DNA of 23,054 nt from CAYQZD01 sp964421875 (GTDB lineage Bacteria; Electryoneota; Tariuqbacteria; Tariuqbacterales; Tariuqbacteraceae). Shown here in pieces: positions 1 to 8,323 of this stretch. The stretch covers positions 1-23,054 of the forward strand of contig CAYQZD010000059.1 in NCBI GenBank assembly GCA_964421875.1. Direction: 5' to 3'. The notes beneath the pieces are model-generated. The model searched no databases and was not told the DNA's origin. It saw only the letters and a list, made by a program, of their open reading frames with translations. The first letter of the stretch is position 1; the number at the start of each line of letters is the position of its first letter. Made by a program: the position numbers and the translations under genes.

Positions 1-1
1 T

Positions 2-691
2 TCACTAATTAATCAGATTTATGTTCATGATGATCAGGTAGGGCCTTTTGCACGAATGAAAATTATAAATAAGAAAATTCGTTGGAAAGACGAAGAAAGA
101 AATACTCATATTTCTGATTACTACTTTACGACTTCTTTTCCAACATATAGCAAATTAGGGAAAGTACGTGGGAAGTACATTATGACCCCAATTGCATTAA
201 TAATTCCTACTCATGAATACGCTAGAATCCCTTATTCAAGAATAAAGAAGGTAGTAGGATATTTTAATGGGTTTATTGAGGAAATTAACACTGAATTTAA
301 CCTATATAATGGTAGAATAGGATGGGATATCCATTTAACAACAAAACAGAATTTTAAGAAAATATTTATTGAAGACAATTACCCAGCTTCAGAATATGTA
401 TATAATATCTTGATAGATAAATTTCCCAGAAATTTATGGATAGCGTCTGCATCTTACAAGCAAAGCAACAAAACAAGAAACAGAAATAAAATATTCGACC
501 TAATTTTTGATGCGAGTGATTTGGAACAAGGTAAGTGTTTTTTCAGAATTATAGAATATGACAGAGACTTTTCCCTTTTTATAAGATATTTAATTAGTGA
601 TTTTACGATAGATAAATACAAGGAAATTCATCACCTGCTGGAATGGTTTAAGTCTAATCCCGTCGCACCAAAAGACTGGATAATTGTCTGA
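2..691 (+). CDS. Hypothetical protein, 5'-partial, AT-rich
   Basis: I do not recognise this protein. The reading frame is open from base 2 to a TGA at 689-691, and translation upstream of the ATG at 56 gives ordinary protein-like sequence (ending VGPFAR before that Met). There is no Shine-Dalgarno before the ATG. The true start therefore probably lies left of the window, although ATG 56 (211 residues) is possible. The visible part is rich in Lys, Ile, Asn, Phe and Tyr, with no signal peptide, membrane segment or motif I can name. Its strongly AT-rich codon use contrasts with the GC-balanced metabolic genes further right, which fits horizontal acquisition. That is inference from composition only. 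Confidence 0.6.
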   Translation, partial: SLINQIYVHDDQVGPFARMKIINKKIRWKDEERNTHISDYYFTTSFPTYSKLGKVRGKYIMTPIALIIPTHEYARIPYSRIKKVVGYFNGFIEEINTEFNLYNGRIGWDIHLTTKQNFKKIFIEDNYPASEYVYNILIDKFPRNLWIASASYKQSNKTRNRNKIFDLIFDASDLEQGKCFFRIIEYDRDFSLFIRYLISDFTIDKYKEIHHLLEWFKSNPVAPKDWIIV

Positions 692-1060
692 AAACACCAT
701 CAAGTATATACATAGTGTTTCATGTTTAAGTCTTTATCTATGATAGCGACATTTACTTATCTCTGACATATTTTTACAATTAAACTCCTAATATCATCCG
801 TTGACTGTAATATCCTAAGTTTAGCATTTTACTGCAATCTGTTCAACTTTGTACAACATTTCCTCTCCTTGAACCTTCCCCTTAGTCTTTGAGAATCTGT
901 AAATACTTTATGTGTGACGATACCTCCCTCGATTAACATTATTCTGGTTTATAGCGTATATCTAGCGCGGCTTCAGTTTTGCTATGAAGGTAAAACCTTT
1001 TGATAAGTGTTTGTGAAATAGGTCTCGAATCTCGAGATTGACATAGTAAGTATTACAGAT

Positions 1061-1084
1061 CCCGGAAACGGGGCCTTTTTTTTT
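1061..1084 (+). terminator. Possible intrinsic terminator
   Basis: A short stem (CCCG, loop GAAA, CGGG) is followed within three bases by nine consecutive T. The stem is only 4-5 bp and the nearest upstream plus-strand gene ends 370 bases away. It is a weak candidate for the transcript of the first gene. Confidence 0.35.
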
Positions 1085-1124
1085 GGCGAGGTCTGGTATT
1101 TAGGCGTAAATCTGAATATATACC

Positions 1125-1297
1125 GATTCTAAAAAAGGTTTTCCTATATTATGTCACTCCCGTGAAAGCGGGAGTCCGGGAAAATCTCCTTCAAGATTAA
1201 AAGCTGGATTCCGGCTTTCGCTCGGAATGACAAGCGAGCTTTCAGGGAGTAATGTTACAGCTTTAATCTGTACTGGATACTTGCAACTATAATGGAG
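1125..1297 (+). repeat. Palindromic repeat family A, copy 1 (long form)
   Basis: The core (1152-1232) starts TGTCA and ends TGACA and contains two hairpins. Hairpin one is ACTCCCGT-GAAA-GCGGGAGT (1156-1175) and hairpin two is the imperfect ATTCCG/CGGAAT stem (1208-1228). A 65-base tail ending in AATGGAG is shared with the copy at 12800-12944. The left 27 bases (GATTCTAAAAA-like) resemble the left flank of the copy near 8835. It sits just past the 3' end of the minus-strand gene ending at 1320. Confidence 0.8.
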
Positions 1298-1319
1298 TTG
1301 ATCCATATATATAATTCAA

Positions 1320-3971
1320 CTATTTACCTTCAATCGAAAATATAACCGTATCGGATAACGCGGTTCCGTTTAACAAAATTGCGCTGTCTTTACAGTAAAC
1401 CGTTGTGTCGCAGTTGGTAAACTCACAATCTGTAATCTCCAAGAATCCTCCGGGGAGCGCAGAGTCTGTCTTCAGAGCGGCCTCGGCGTTGTCGATTTTG
1501 CAGCGCCTTATCCGGGAATTGCCCAGATTCACACGGCTCACTGCAGTCCCCTGAAACCGCAGACCCCTCCAGCGCTGACCGGCCTCTTCGTCGGCGATGC
1601 AGTGATAACAAGACCTGAAGACTACGGGATTATCCGCACTGCCGTTTATCCTGATTCCGCTGGAGGGATGGCTGACGACAATGCCGCCGGATTTTTCACC
1701 GCCAAAAGCAGCCTCAGTGAAAACCTGAACCGTACAGCCCGCGGCGATTTCCAAAATCATACCGGGCGGTATCGTAAAATCTCCCCGAATGGTGGAGCGC
1801 CCTGACCAGGAAAAATCATCGCCTATTCTGAACAGCAGCCCGCATCCGGGAGCGATATATAATTCCGCGTCGAACAGACCTGAGACATTGCCGGCGTCGC
1901 CCAATACCCGGCTGTTCAAGCCTGACCAGTCGATATTCATTATTTCCAGAAATCTATCCCCGCCGCCCTCGCTGTAATCGGTATGAATCTCTATCAGCCC
2001 CATACCGGAGGAATCACGGTTGACTATAAAAAAATAGTCGCCGGGGGGAATATTGTCGCCCGGGCTGGTTCTTTCTAATTCGATAACTTCGATATGTCGA
2101 GCATTGTCACGTTTGACAATTCCTCGGATATACCGAAATTCAGCCCGGCATTTCGCCCCCTCATCCTCACGAAAATAGTCGGCTCTAACCCTGTCCCCGG
2201 CATCCACCGCAACCCTCAGGTTGTTCAAATAATATCCCATCATATCGATATCCTGGTTCAATTCCCGAATCGCGTCCGCCTTACGCTCACCGGAAGCGGG
2301 CATCTTTGTCCCGTAATTCGTATCGCCGCAGTATGCCGATTCCCAGGTATTATTACGCCAATCATAAATGCCGTAAAATCCGGTTCGGCGGGGGGTGCTT
2401 GGCATCGAAAAGTAATAATAATATCCCAGCGCCCGTATCCCATAGCCTAACGCCAGATACCCCAGAACTTTGATTTCAGCCTTGTTCCGGGGATTTCTGA
2501 AATGCAAAATATAACGCTTCTTCGCATTGTCCCAGCCCCAGTAATCCTCCTCGCATTGAATCTCGAAGGAGGGCTTAACTTCCGGATATTCCTTGTTGAT
2601 ATAGGTGTAATAAAGCAACCCCTTCTGATATTCGTCGAGTTTAATATTGTAATTCCAGTCTGAACTGTAAGGTTTGTAGCCTGCATATTCGCTTAGGTTG
2701 AACTGTCTGTCTTTAATCTTCCCTTTTTTTGAACAGTCGTAAGCGTGGTTCTGTCCCATAAACCAAACGGGAAAGCTGCCGCCGGATTCTTTCATCGACT
2801 CCAGATATTCCGCGCCGTAGTTGTGCCTGCCTTCGACCGCATCGGGAGCGTTGTTCCCCCAGTGTCTCTCGGTGTGAAATCTGTGGGGATTAACGGCGTT
2901 ACCGGAGATTACCTTGTCGATGGCGACGCAGTTGAGCAATCTACAAACGCGAGGCTCGTCGATATACCAATCCAGAATCAAACCGTTCTTATCCAGCGCG
3001 CTTATCTTTCTAATCGTTCCGGTGATATCTTCCCGGAAATCTCTATACCTACGGTTCGCAGGGTCGTACATCATATTGAAAGCCGCCTGCAGCCCGATTT
3101 CGTCGAAAATCATAACGCTGTCGACGATTACGTCGAGGTCGATACTGCCGTGTGATTCGATTAAAATCCGCACCGGAGAACGCCGGTGCATCTTCCAATC
3201 TGTATCGTCGCCGGTGATGCAGTACCAGGTCCCTCTGTCGGTTATAACCGTGTCGTCATGGCTCGGATTTCTGAAGCCGCTGCCGTGAAATCGAACCGTC
3301 TTTTCCCAGTAAACCGGATGCTGAGGCGTCGATTCGGGACCCATCTCGCCCAATACTTTGATAGAAAGAATCGCATCGCTCTCGTAATAGGGGTGCGCCG
3401 TGTGAGCGTTGATAAAGAGGTAGCATTTGCTGCCGCCCTTCTGTAGTAGATTGGGCTTGACAAAAAAGTCACGCTTGCTGCTGAAATGGTTGCCCGCCAT
3501 AGGACCTGCCCCCAGTTGTCCCGGATTGCCCCGCAAATGTCCCGCTTCGAACCGCCCGCAGCGCTTTTCAGTCAACCGTCGGGGAAGAAATTTCCCGATA
3601 GCGCCTTTCAAGGCATAAGCCACATTGTAATACCTGAGGTTACGCTTAATTCCGGGCGTGAAGTCGCCTAAAACCAGGGGAATTCGATGGCGATTGTAGG
3701 TATCGCTGAGGATGGCGTAATGCTTCTCATCGGAAGTGTTGTAGCGGATGCCGGTGAAGAATAGATTTATGCCCAAATTGGCGATGGAGTCGAAATGAGA
3801 CGCCTTAGGTTCATACTTAGCATCCCGCAAATCCCGAAAAGCCTTGGTGGGGTCGCCGTACATAAACTTTGGAAATTCAATACCTTCCCAACCTGAGGAA
3901 AACGCTGAACCGGCCAGCGAAATCACTATTGCGAAGGCGATGAAACAGTTATATCTGAAAGATGGCGCCAC
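1320..3971 (-). CDS. Large exported glycoside-hydrolase-like protein with beta-helix-like C-terminus
   Basis: 883 residues with a GTG start, preceded closely by AAGG. Residues 1-27 form a signal peptide (hydrophobic CFIAFAIVISLAGSAFSS), so the protein is exported. Residues 28-110 and about 290-600 look like an alpha/beta barrel of the glycoside-hydrolase type, with an acidic strand end YIDEP (336-340). Residues 180-290 are beta-rich and resemble an inserted carbohydrate-binding or jelly-roll domain. From about 732 to the end, short beta strands with Asn/Cys turns (GFLEITDCEFTNCD) suggest a right-handed parallel beta-helix as in Beta_helix/pectate-lyase-like proteins. I cannot name a family or substrate. 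There is no sorting domain at the C-terminus, which stops 23 bases from a family A repeat, so truncation by that repeat is possible. It is monocistronic as far as the window shows. Confidence 0.75.
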   Translation of the reverse strand: MAPSFRYNCFIAFAIVISLAGSAFSSGWEGIEFPKFMYGDPTKAFRDLRDAKYEPKASHFDSIANLGINLFFTGIRYNTSDEKHYAILSDTYNRHRIPLVLGDFTPGIKRNLRYYNVAYALKGAIGKFLPRRLTEKRCGRFEAGHLRGNPGQLGAGPMAGNHFSSKRDFFVKPNLLQKGGSKCYLFINAHTAHPYYESDAILSIKVLGEMGPESTPQHPVYWEKTVRFHGSGFRNPSHDDTVITDRGTWYCITGDDTDWKMHRRSPVRILIESHGSIDLDVIVDSVMIFDEIGLQAAFNMMYDPANRRYRDFREDITGTIRKISALDKNGLILDWYIDEPRVCRLLNCVAIDKVISGNAVNPHRFHTERHWGNNAPDAVEGRHNYGAEYLESMKESGGSFPVWFMGQNHAYDCSKKGKIKDRQFNLSEYAGYKPYSSDWNYNIKLDEYQKGLLYYTYINKEYPEVKPSFEIQCEEDYWGWDNAKKRYILHFRNPRNKAEIKVLGYLALGYGIRALGYYYYFSMPSTPRRTGFYGIYDWRNNTWESAYCGDTNYGTKMPASGERKADAIRELNQDIDMMGYYLNNLRVAVDAGDRVRADYFREDEGAKCRAEFRYIRGIVKRDNARHIEVIELERTSPGDNIPPGDYFFIVNRDSSGMGLIEIHTDYSEGGGDRFLEIMNIDWSGLNSRVLGDAGNVSGLFDAELYIAPGCGLLFRIGDDFSWSGRSTIRGDFTIPPGMILEIAAGCTVQVFTEAAFGGEKSGGIVVSHPSSGIRINGSADNPVVFRSCYHCIADEEAGQRWRGLRFQGTAVSRVNLGNSRIRRCKIDNAEAALKTDSALPGGFLEITDCEFTNCDTTVYCKDSAILLNGTALSDTVIFSIEGK

Positions 3972-4325
3972 ATTACCTTACTATCTTATTATATTATAAA
4001 TACTTACCTGCTACGCAGCAGAGTCCCGCACCCGGCAGTATAGCGTTATATCAGGTCTTTAGCGAAGCGGAGACCTGACATTACCCTGCCGCAAACCCCG
4101 TTTTCACCAATCCGCCCGGGCCTGCAAGTATAAGCCCCTAAGTATAAATCAACTTTTTCCCCGAATAACTTGACAAATGTTCACCAATTTCGCATATTAC
4201 CTGAGAGGGGGCTTATAAAAATCCGGCAGCGGCGGCGAGGGGTACTGTACATACCGTTCTGAATCGTCATCATTTTCATTATGACTGACCTTGCGCGGAC
4301 GGCTTAGCGACGCCGCTGCATAAGG
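3972..4325. other. Gene-free stretch between two minus-strand genes
   Basis: No ORF is supportable. Two inverted repeats are visible: a perfect 8-bp stem TCAGGTCT/AGACCTGA at 4051-4078, and a 9-bp pair ATAAGCCCC (4130-4138) with GGGGCTTAT (4208-4216) spaced 69 bases apart. The promoter of the 883-residue gene must lie here on the minus strand, but I see no convincing -35/-10 pair. Confidence 0.5.
4051..4078. repeat. 8-bp perfect inverted repeat
   Basis: TCAGGTCT at 4051-4058 pairs with AGACCTGA at 4071-4078 around a 12-base loop. No T-run follows on either strand, so it is not a typical terminator. It is probably one of the short palindromic repeats common in this window. Confidence 0.5.
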
Positions 4326-5231
4326 TTAAATAAGTTTGTCGATAATATAGCCGCCGCTGAGGAGCAGGCCGGTTAACATATGCGCCTGGATGGTCCCTGC
4401 GTTGGAAGGAACCAGCGCCGCGGTATTGTCATAATTCACCAGCGCATTCCGGATGATTTTAAGCGCGATGGGCAGGGGCAGCAACCCTATCAAAAGCCAG
4501 ATATTATAGACTGCGGCGATAATGACGATGGACACATAAGTCAATATCACAATGACCGAGTACACCCGCGCCGCCTTCATCTTGCCCAGACGAATCACCA
4601 GGTGGGTCTTGCCCACAGCCTTGTCAGCCTCGAAATCGGGGAATTCGTTTATCCACAATACCGCGGTGATTAGAAGTCCAACGGGGAAGGCTAAAAAGAA
4701 CGGCTCCCAAGCCAGGGTCTGCGCCTGGACATAATACGAGCCCACCACGCAGAGCACTCCGAAGGCGGTGAATATCCCGATTTCGCCGAAACCCTTGGCC
4801 AGAATATTGATACCGGGCATCACATAAAGCACACCGACAGCTACTCCAAGCATACCTATCCACAGTATCGGCAAGCCGCGTGTCGCGGTTAAAATCAGCC
4901 CTATCACGATACCGATTCCGTAGAGGATCAGCGAGAGGGTCAACATCCCCTTGGGGCTGATGATTTCGTTTTGAATCATCCTGGAGCCGCCGGTGAAGGG
5001 TCTGACGTAGTCTTTGTTGATTTCATCGTTGCGCGACAGATGGTCGAAATAGTCGTTGATGGTGTTAGCTCCGGCGTGGATGCAGATGATGCCGAATAAT
5101 GTGAGGAAGAAGTATCCCCAGTGGAAGGGATACCCCGAATGCCATGCCAGCACCGATCCCAGGATGGTGGGGATTATCACCCCGGTGAAAAAGGGGGCGC
5201 GCACGGCTTGAATGAAAATTTTAGGATTCAT
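4326..5231 (-). CDS. menA: UbiA-family prenyltransferase (MenA-like)
   Basis: 301 residues, an integral membrane prenyltransferase. The two Asp-rich motifs that bind the Mg-prenyl diphosphate are present: NDYFD at 59-63, and NEFPDFEAD at 195-203 (D199, D203). TGGSRM at 80-85 and about eight hydrophobic segments fit 1,4-dihydroxy-2-naphthoate polyprenyltransferase (MenA), which makes demethylmenaquinone at the inner membrane. Other UbiA enzymes, such as heme O or chlorophyll-type synthases, share the fold, so the MenA assignment is family-level. No other menaquinone gene is in the window. Upstream lies a 900-base repeat-rich gap, and the ribosome binding site is weak. The family is clear, the exact substrate less so. 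Confidence 0.85.
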   Translation of the reverse strand: MNPKIFIQAVRAPFFTGVIIPTILGSVLAWHSGYPFHWGYFFLTLFGIICIHAGANTINDYFDHLSRNDEINKDYVRPFTGGSRMIQNEIISPKGMLTLSLILYGIGIVIGLILTATRGLPILWIGMLGVAVGVLYVMPGINILAKGFGEIGIFTAFGVLCVVGSYYVQAQTLAWEPFFLAFPVGLLITAVLWINEFPDFEADKAVGKTHLVIRLGKMKAARVYSVIVILTYVSIVIIAAVYNIWLLIGLLPLPIALKIIRNALVNYDNTAALVPSNAGTIQAHMLTGLLLSGGYIIDKLI

Positions 5232-5272
5232 AACACTTTAAATATATTTAACTTATAAAAATGTATGTAAGT

Positions 5273-5297
5273 CAGCAAGTCGACAAGTTTTCAAGTC
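5273..5297. repeat. Octamer tract (NNNCAAGT)
   Basis: Three consecutive 8-base units, CAGCAAGT, CGACAAGT and TTTCAAGT. The same units recur in a longer tract at 17234-17306, which makes this a dispersed short tandem repeat. Confidence 0.6.
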
Positions 5298-5413
5298 GAA
5301 GATTCCGTCTTTCCTCCTTTCGTTATGGCTTTTCCACAATTCCCCCTTTTCTAAAGGGTGGGGCAAGGGGGATATGCTCTAACTCAAAAATTTATTGGTC
5401 AATTATAGGTTAG

Positions 5414-5482
5414 GTAGGGGCGAAGCATTCTTAATTCATCGACATTATTTTTGAGGATTTATACTGAATGCTTCGCCCCTAC
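5414..5482. repeat. 17-bp perfect inverted repeat
   Basis: GTAGGGGCGAAGCATTC (5414-5430) is exactly complementary to GAATGCTTCGCCCCTAC (5466-5482), around a 35-base AT-rich loop. The arrangement is that of a very small palindromic mobile repeat. No T-run follows it, and there is no nearby gene it could terminate. Confidence 0.75.
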
Positions 5483-5666
5483 TAAGGCAAAATCGCACGA
5501 TGAACAATTACGTTTGCATTAGAAAGCAGTTTCCAAAACCGAAACCATACATAGATGAATCGATGATAAAATATGGATTTACAGTTTATTGTTGCATATT
5601 TTAAAATTTACAAATATAATATTAATAAGGCAAATGTACTAATTCCGAAAAGAATGTGCTATAATA

Positions 5667-5744
5667 TGTCACTCTTGCGAAAGCAAGAGTCCAGTAATTC
5701 ATATAAATACAGAGAGATGGATTCCGGCTTTCGTCGGAATGACA
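5667..5744 (+). repeat. Palindromic repeat family A, copy 2
   Basis: TGTCA to TGACA element. Hairpin one is ACTCTTGC-GAAA-GCAAGAGT and hairpin two is ATTCCGGC-TTTC-GTCGGAAT, with one G-T pair. Against the other copies, both sides of the first stem change together and keep it fully paired. Confidence 0.8.
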
Positions 5745-5844
5745 TCCTTTTTCTGGTCATTTTTTTCAGGGGCTGTTTCTCAAACTGCTTATACTTGCTG
5801 TTGACTCTCCGCAGTCAGAGCATATTCAATAATAATAATCGTAT

Positions 5845-5870
5845 GGTGTCGGGTGCGGGGACCCGACACC
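5845..5870. repeat. GC palindrome, loop GCGGGG, copy 1
   Basis: GGTGTCGGGT (5845-5854), loop GCGGGG and ACCCGACACC (5861-5870) form a perfect 10-bp stem. A sister copy with the same loop lies at 9121-9143. Confidence 0.65.
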
Positions 5871-6136
5871 GCGGAAATGGGATTTCGTCAACGCACCCTT
5901 CAAGAATGACTAGAACACTGCAGCAGGTAATTTTTATTCGCGGCAATGGCTCAATGCGTTTCTGGTTGTCTAATACATTTGACACATCATATAGATTATA
6001 AAGTTGTTTCAATTGAGGTTTAAAGGTGAAAGTACCTTTCAACTTATTCCCCGCTGCTTCATTGGATATTGGTCTGGGGAGTAATTATTGCGAATCGATT
6101 TCACAAAAAAACAGTTGACCAAAAACAGGAGGCGAA

Positions 6137-7030
6137 ATGAGGTTTACAACTTTATTTCCGGCTATTATGTCAATTATCACTATGGTGAGTTATTCCCCTG
6201 CAGAGCCCTGGGACGCTTCGCTGGACGCTAATCTGATGTTGAACCAGAACGGTTACAGCGACAACTGGAGCGGGGGCGAAACCGGGACCGTTTCTTGGGC
6301 TTTCAATTCCAACCTGCTGGCAAAGAAAGAGTTGACTACCAGAGTTGTGAATCGAAACACTTTAAAACTGTCCTTCGGTCAAACTCACAACCAGAATACA
6401 GACTCCAAAAGCTGGGAGAAGCCTTTTAAATCGACCGACCTCATCGATTTTGAGAGTCTGTTTCGGTTCAAGGTCAAGCTGAAGGGATTTGTGGATCCCT
6501 ACACCGCAGTCCGCATTGAGACCCAGTTTTTAGACGCCAGCGATCCTGCCAGGGACCGGATGTTTAATCCGGCTAAATTCACGGAGAGTATCGGCGCGGT
6601 CCGGGCTTTACTGGAAGAGGAGAATCGTGAACTAACCATCAGAACCGGTTTCGGTTTTCGGCAGTATGTGGACCGCGATGTTTTGGTCAATCCGATATCC
6701 GGCAAGCGGGAAACGCAGACCACCCACGACGGCGGCATTGAGTTTGTGGCTGATTTCATCACGCCCTTGGCGAAGGAGCGGATTACCTATACCGGTAAAC
6801 TGTCTCTATTTCAGGCGCTGTATAATACTAAATCGACTGAATTGGAAGGTACGGCTGAGGGGGATTATTGGAAGGAGGTGGATGTAAACTGGGAGAATAT
6901 AATCGGCGTCAGCGTGACCAAGTATGTTATTGTCAATCTCTACACCCAAATTCTCTACGACAAGCAGATCGATCTGGGGGGGCGGTTCAAACAGACAATG
7001 TCATTGGGACTTACCTATAAGTTTATTTAG
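6137..7030 (+). CDS. Exported DUF3078-type protein, probable outer-membrane beta-rich protein
   Basis: 297 residues. An AGGAGG site lies eight bases before the ATG. Residues 1-22 are a signal peptide (hydrophobic LFPAIMSIITMVS, then a likely cleavage near SPAEP). The mature N-terminus (WDASLDANLMLNQNGYSDNW, then SGGETGTVSW) carries the pattern of DUF3078: beta strands with an Asn-Trp-x-Gly-Gly turn, seen mainly in Bacteroidota and FCB relatives. The rest alternates polar and hydrophobic residues in strand-sized blocks, and the protein ends in a beta strand with a terminal aromatic/hydrophobic residue (LGLTYKFI), as expected for an outer-membrane barrel. The function of the family is unknown. 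It stands alone between repeat-rich gaps. Confidence 0.75.
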   Translation: MRFTTLFPAIMSIITMVSYSPAEPWDASLDANLMLNQNGYSDNWSGGETGTVSWAFNSNLLAKKELTTRVVNRNTLKLSFGQTHNQNTDSKSWEKPFKSTDLIDFESLFRFKVKLKGFVDPYTAVRIETQFLDASDPARDRMFNPAKFTESIGAVRALLEEENRELTIRTGFGFRQYVDRDVLVNPISGKRETQTTHDGGIEFVADFITPLAKERITYTGKLSLFQALYNTKSTELEGTAEGDYWKEVDVNWENIIGVSVTKYVIVNLYTQILYDKQIDLGGRFKQTMSLGLTYKFI

Positions 7031-7201
7031 CCTGAATTATTCCTAAATCAATTATATTAGACAGGATTGACAAGATTAACAGAATTTAAATTTAAAATTA
7101 ATTTCTGTAATAGTTTATCGGTCTGAAGTGTGTATTTACAAGTATTTGATTATTATTAATTGGAAGGGAAATAGTGGACAAATCACGAATAAGGTAAGAT
7201 T

Positions 7202-7296
7202 TGTCACCCTGAACAAAGTGAAGGGTCTCTTCTTGTTTTTCAGTTTGCATTTATGTAAAGATTCTTCGCTCCGCCTGCGGCGGGCTCAGAATGACA
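7202..7296 (+). repeat. TGTCA...TGACA element, second subtype, copy 1
   Basis: It begins TGTCACCCTGAACAAAGTG and ends GGCTCAGAATGACA, with AAGGGTCTC and AGATTCTTCGC inside. It has the same terminal inverted TGTCA/TGACA as family A but different internal sequence. A sister copy lies at 19698-19779. Confidence 0.7.
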
Positions 7297-7336
7297 AAAC
7301 TGACGATTTCCACTATTAACTGACCCGATTATTAAT

Positions 7337-7373
7337 AAAGATTCACAGCAGATTAAGCTGATTAAGCAGATTT
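7337..7373. repeat. GATTAAGC-type dispersed repeat, copy 1
   Basis: AAAGATTCACAGCAGATTAA followed by GCTGATTAAGCAGATTT. Close copies lie at 9236-9268, 17424-17460 and 22909-22944, and a decayed one near 8628-8664. Confidence 0.7.
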
Positions 7374-7548
7374 AATAAATCCGGGTTAAGGTTACACTAC
7401 CCGATTGCTTCATTTCGTTCGCAATGATAAATGTAAGATATTATTGGTTTAAGATGACCGATGCTTTTTTTTAGAAAATCAGGAACCCAATCTTTACTGA
7501 GGAGTATAATTTTGTAGATTAGTCATAACTATCAGTGGTTAATCCTCT

Positions 7549-7579
7549 TTGACATTTGACAATCGCCGTTGCATATATT
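7549..7579 (+). promoter_or_regulatory. Possible promoter for the response regulator
   Basis: A perfect TTGACA (7549-7554) is followed by CATATA at 17-base spacing, or TATATT (7574-7579) at 19. The spacing is not ideal for the better -10. It lies about 150 bases before the response regulator start. Confidence 0.3.
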
Positions 7580-7727
7580 GATATGAACACATTGCATCCA
7601 TTGTGTACATTAGTTTAGACAGATTTAAGTCAAGGCGTATATGGATGTATTTGGCACGTTATTTGCTGTTAATTTGAGTTGAAAGAAATAAAGTAAGCGC
7701 CTATATCGTAATTAAGGCTTCTGTTTC

Positions 7728-8087
7728 ATGAAACGCCTGTTGATAGTCGATGATGAAATAAATATGTTGGTTATGTTGAAGAAGGCGCTTACGCGAGGCG
7801 GGATGGAAGTGGATACTGCCAGGACAGCAGAAGACGCTATCAAGTTGGCGAGTGAGACCGATTACGATTTGGCTCTGATTGACATATATATGAAGCCGGT
7901 TGGGGGGCTGGAGCTTTTGGGACGACTTAAAGAGGTAAGGCCGGAAATCCAGACCATTGTCATTACCGGTTATCCTTCCAAGTATACAGAGCGGCGCAGC
8001 AAGGAACTGGGCGCTTTCAAGTATTTGACCAAACCGGTTGGCATCGATGAATTGAACGCTGCGGTTCAGAGCGCCTTATCCGGTTGA
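7728..8087 (+). CDS. Single-domain response regulator (CheY-like receiver)
   Basis: 119 residues, a stand-alone receiver domain that accepts phosphate from a histidine kinase. All landmark residues are visible: acidic pair D8-D9 after beta-1 (LLIVDDE), phosphoacceptor D52 at the end of beta-3 (LALIDIYM), T80 in IVITGYP and K102 in YLTKP. There is no output domain, so it presumably signals by protein contact, like CheY or Spo0F. No kinase is encoded nearby. The upstream AAGG is 10-15 bases from the ATG and weak as a ribosome site. The gene is followed by hairpin-rich DNA including two strong terminators. Confidence 0.92.
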   Translation: MKRLLIVDDEINMLVMLKKALTRGGMEVDTARTAEDAIKLASETDYDLALIDIYMKPVGGLELLGRLKEVRPEIQTIVITGYPSKYTERRSKELGAFKYLTKPVGIDELNAAVQSALSG

Positions 8088-8155
8088 TAGTATCGAATTT
8101 TTACTCGATGTTCTTTATAGGTTTTGTTAAGGGGTGTTGCGAGAGGCCTCCTCCT

Positions 8156-8243
8156 CCCCCTCTCCTTCGCCCCTTAATACTAATAAGAGGGGGGTTAGCA
8201 GGTCAGCGCCTTTCACCTCCCGGGCGAACTGGCCGCCCCCCTC
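8156..8243 (+). other. Mutually exclusive GC hairpins
   Basis: The G-run at 8186-8194 can pair either with CCCCCTCT upstream (8156-8163) or with CCCCCCTC downstream (8236-8243), 8 bp each. Such alternatives are typical of attenuators, but there is no downstream gene before the next terminator, so it may just be a repeat. Confidence 0.4.
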
Positions 8244-8260
8244 GCTTAAATTTTTATACA

Positions 8261-8323
8261 AGCGGGATGTCAAGATATCTCCAAAATATTATTAGGGAGA
8301 TGAGACATCCCGCTGATTTTTTT
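8261..8323 (+). terminator. Intrinsic terminator, long two-part hairpin
   Basis: AGCGGGATGTC (8261-8271) pairs with GACATCCCGCT (8304-8314). An inner ATCTCC/GGAGAT stem (8277-8282, 8296-8301) extends the hairpin. Seven T follow at 8317-8323. It lies about 175 bases after the response regulator. Confidence 0.8.

Larger units (their letters stand above)
692..1319. other. Gene-free stretch with a palindromic repeat
   Basis: I see no credible coding region. The AT-rich left part (about 692-1020) shows nothing I can name. A short GAAA-loop hairpin followed by nine T lies at 1061-1084. The right part is the repeat element at 1125-1297. Confidence 0.6.
5232..6136. other. Gene-free, repeat-rich stretch
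   Basis: About 900 bases holding an octamer tract (5273-5297), a C/G-rich imperfect palindrome (about 5341-5371), a 17-bp inverted repeat (5414-5482), a family A element (5667-5744) and a 10-bp GC palindrome (5845-5870). A 142-codon open frame across 5573-6001 runs through two of these repeats and is not a gene. The last 60 bases lead into the next gene and include its AGGAGG site. Confidence 0.65.
7031..7727. other. Gene-free stretch upstream of the response regulator
   Basis: No supportable gene. It contains a family A-like element (7202-7296), a GATTAAGC-type repeat (7337-7373) and a possible promoter near 7549-7579. A short open frame at 7128-7319 is read through the repeat and is not a gene. 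Confidence 0.6.

Noticed and set aside
4130..4216. 9-bp inverted pair as ends of a small transposon
   Set aside because: Short stem, no target duplication seen, single occurrence in the window.
5573..6001. 142-codon plus-strand open frame
   Set aside because: It is read through a family A repeat and a GC palindrome (LLRKQESS...DSGFRRND is the translated repeat).
7128..7319. 63-codon plus-strand open frame
   Set aside because: Most of it is translation of the TGTCA...TGACA element at 7202-7296.
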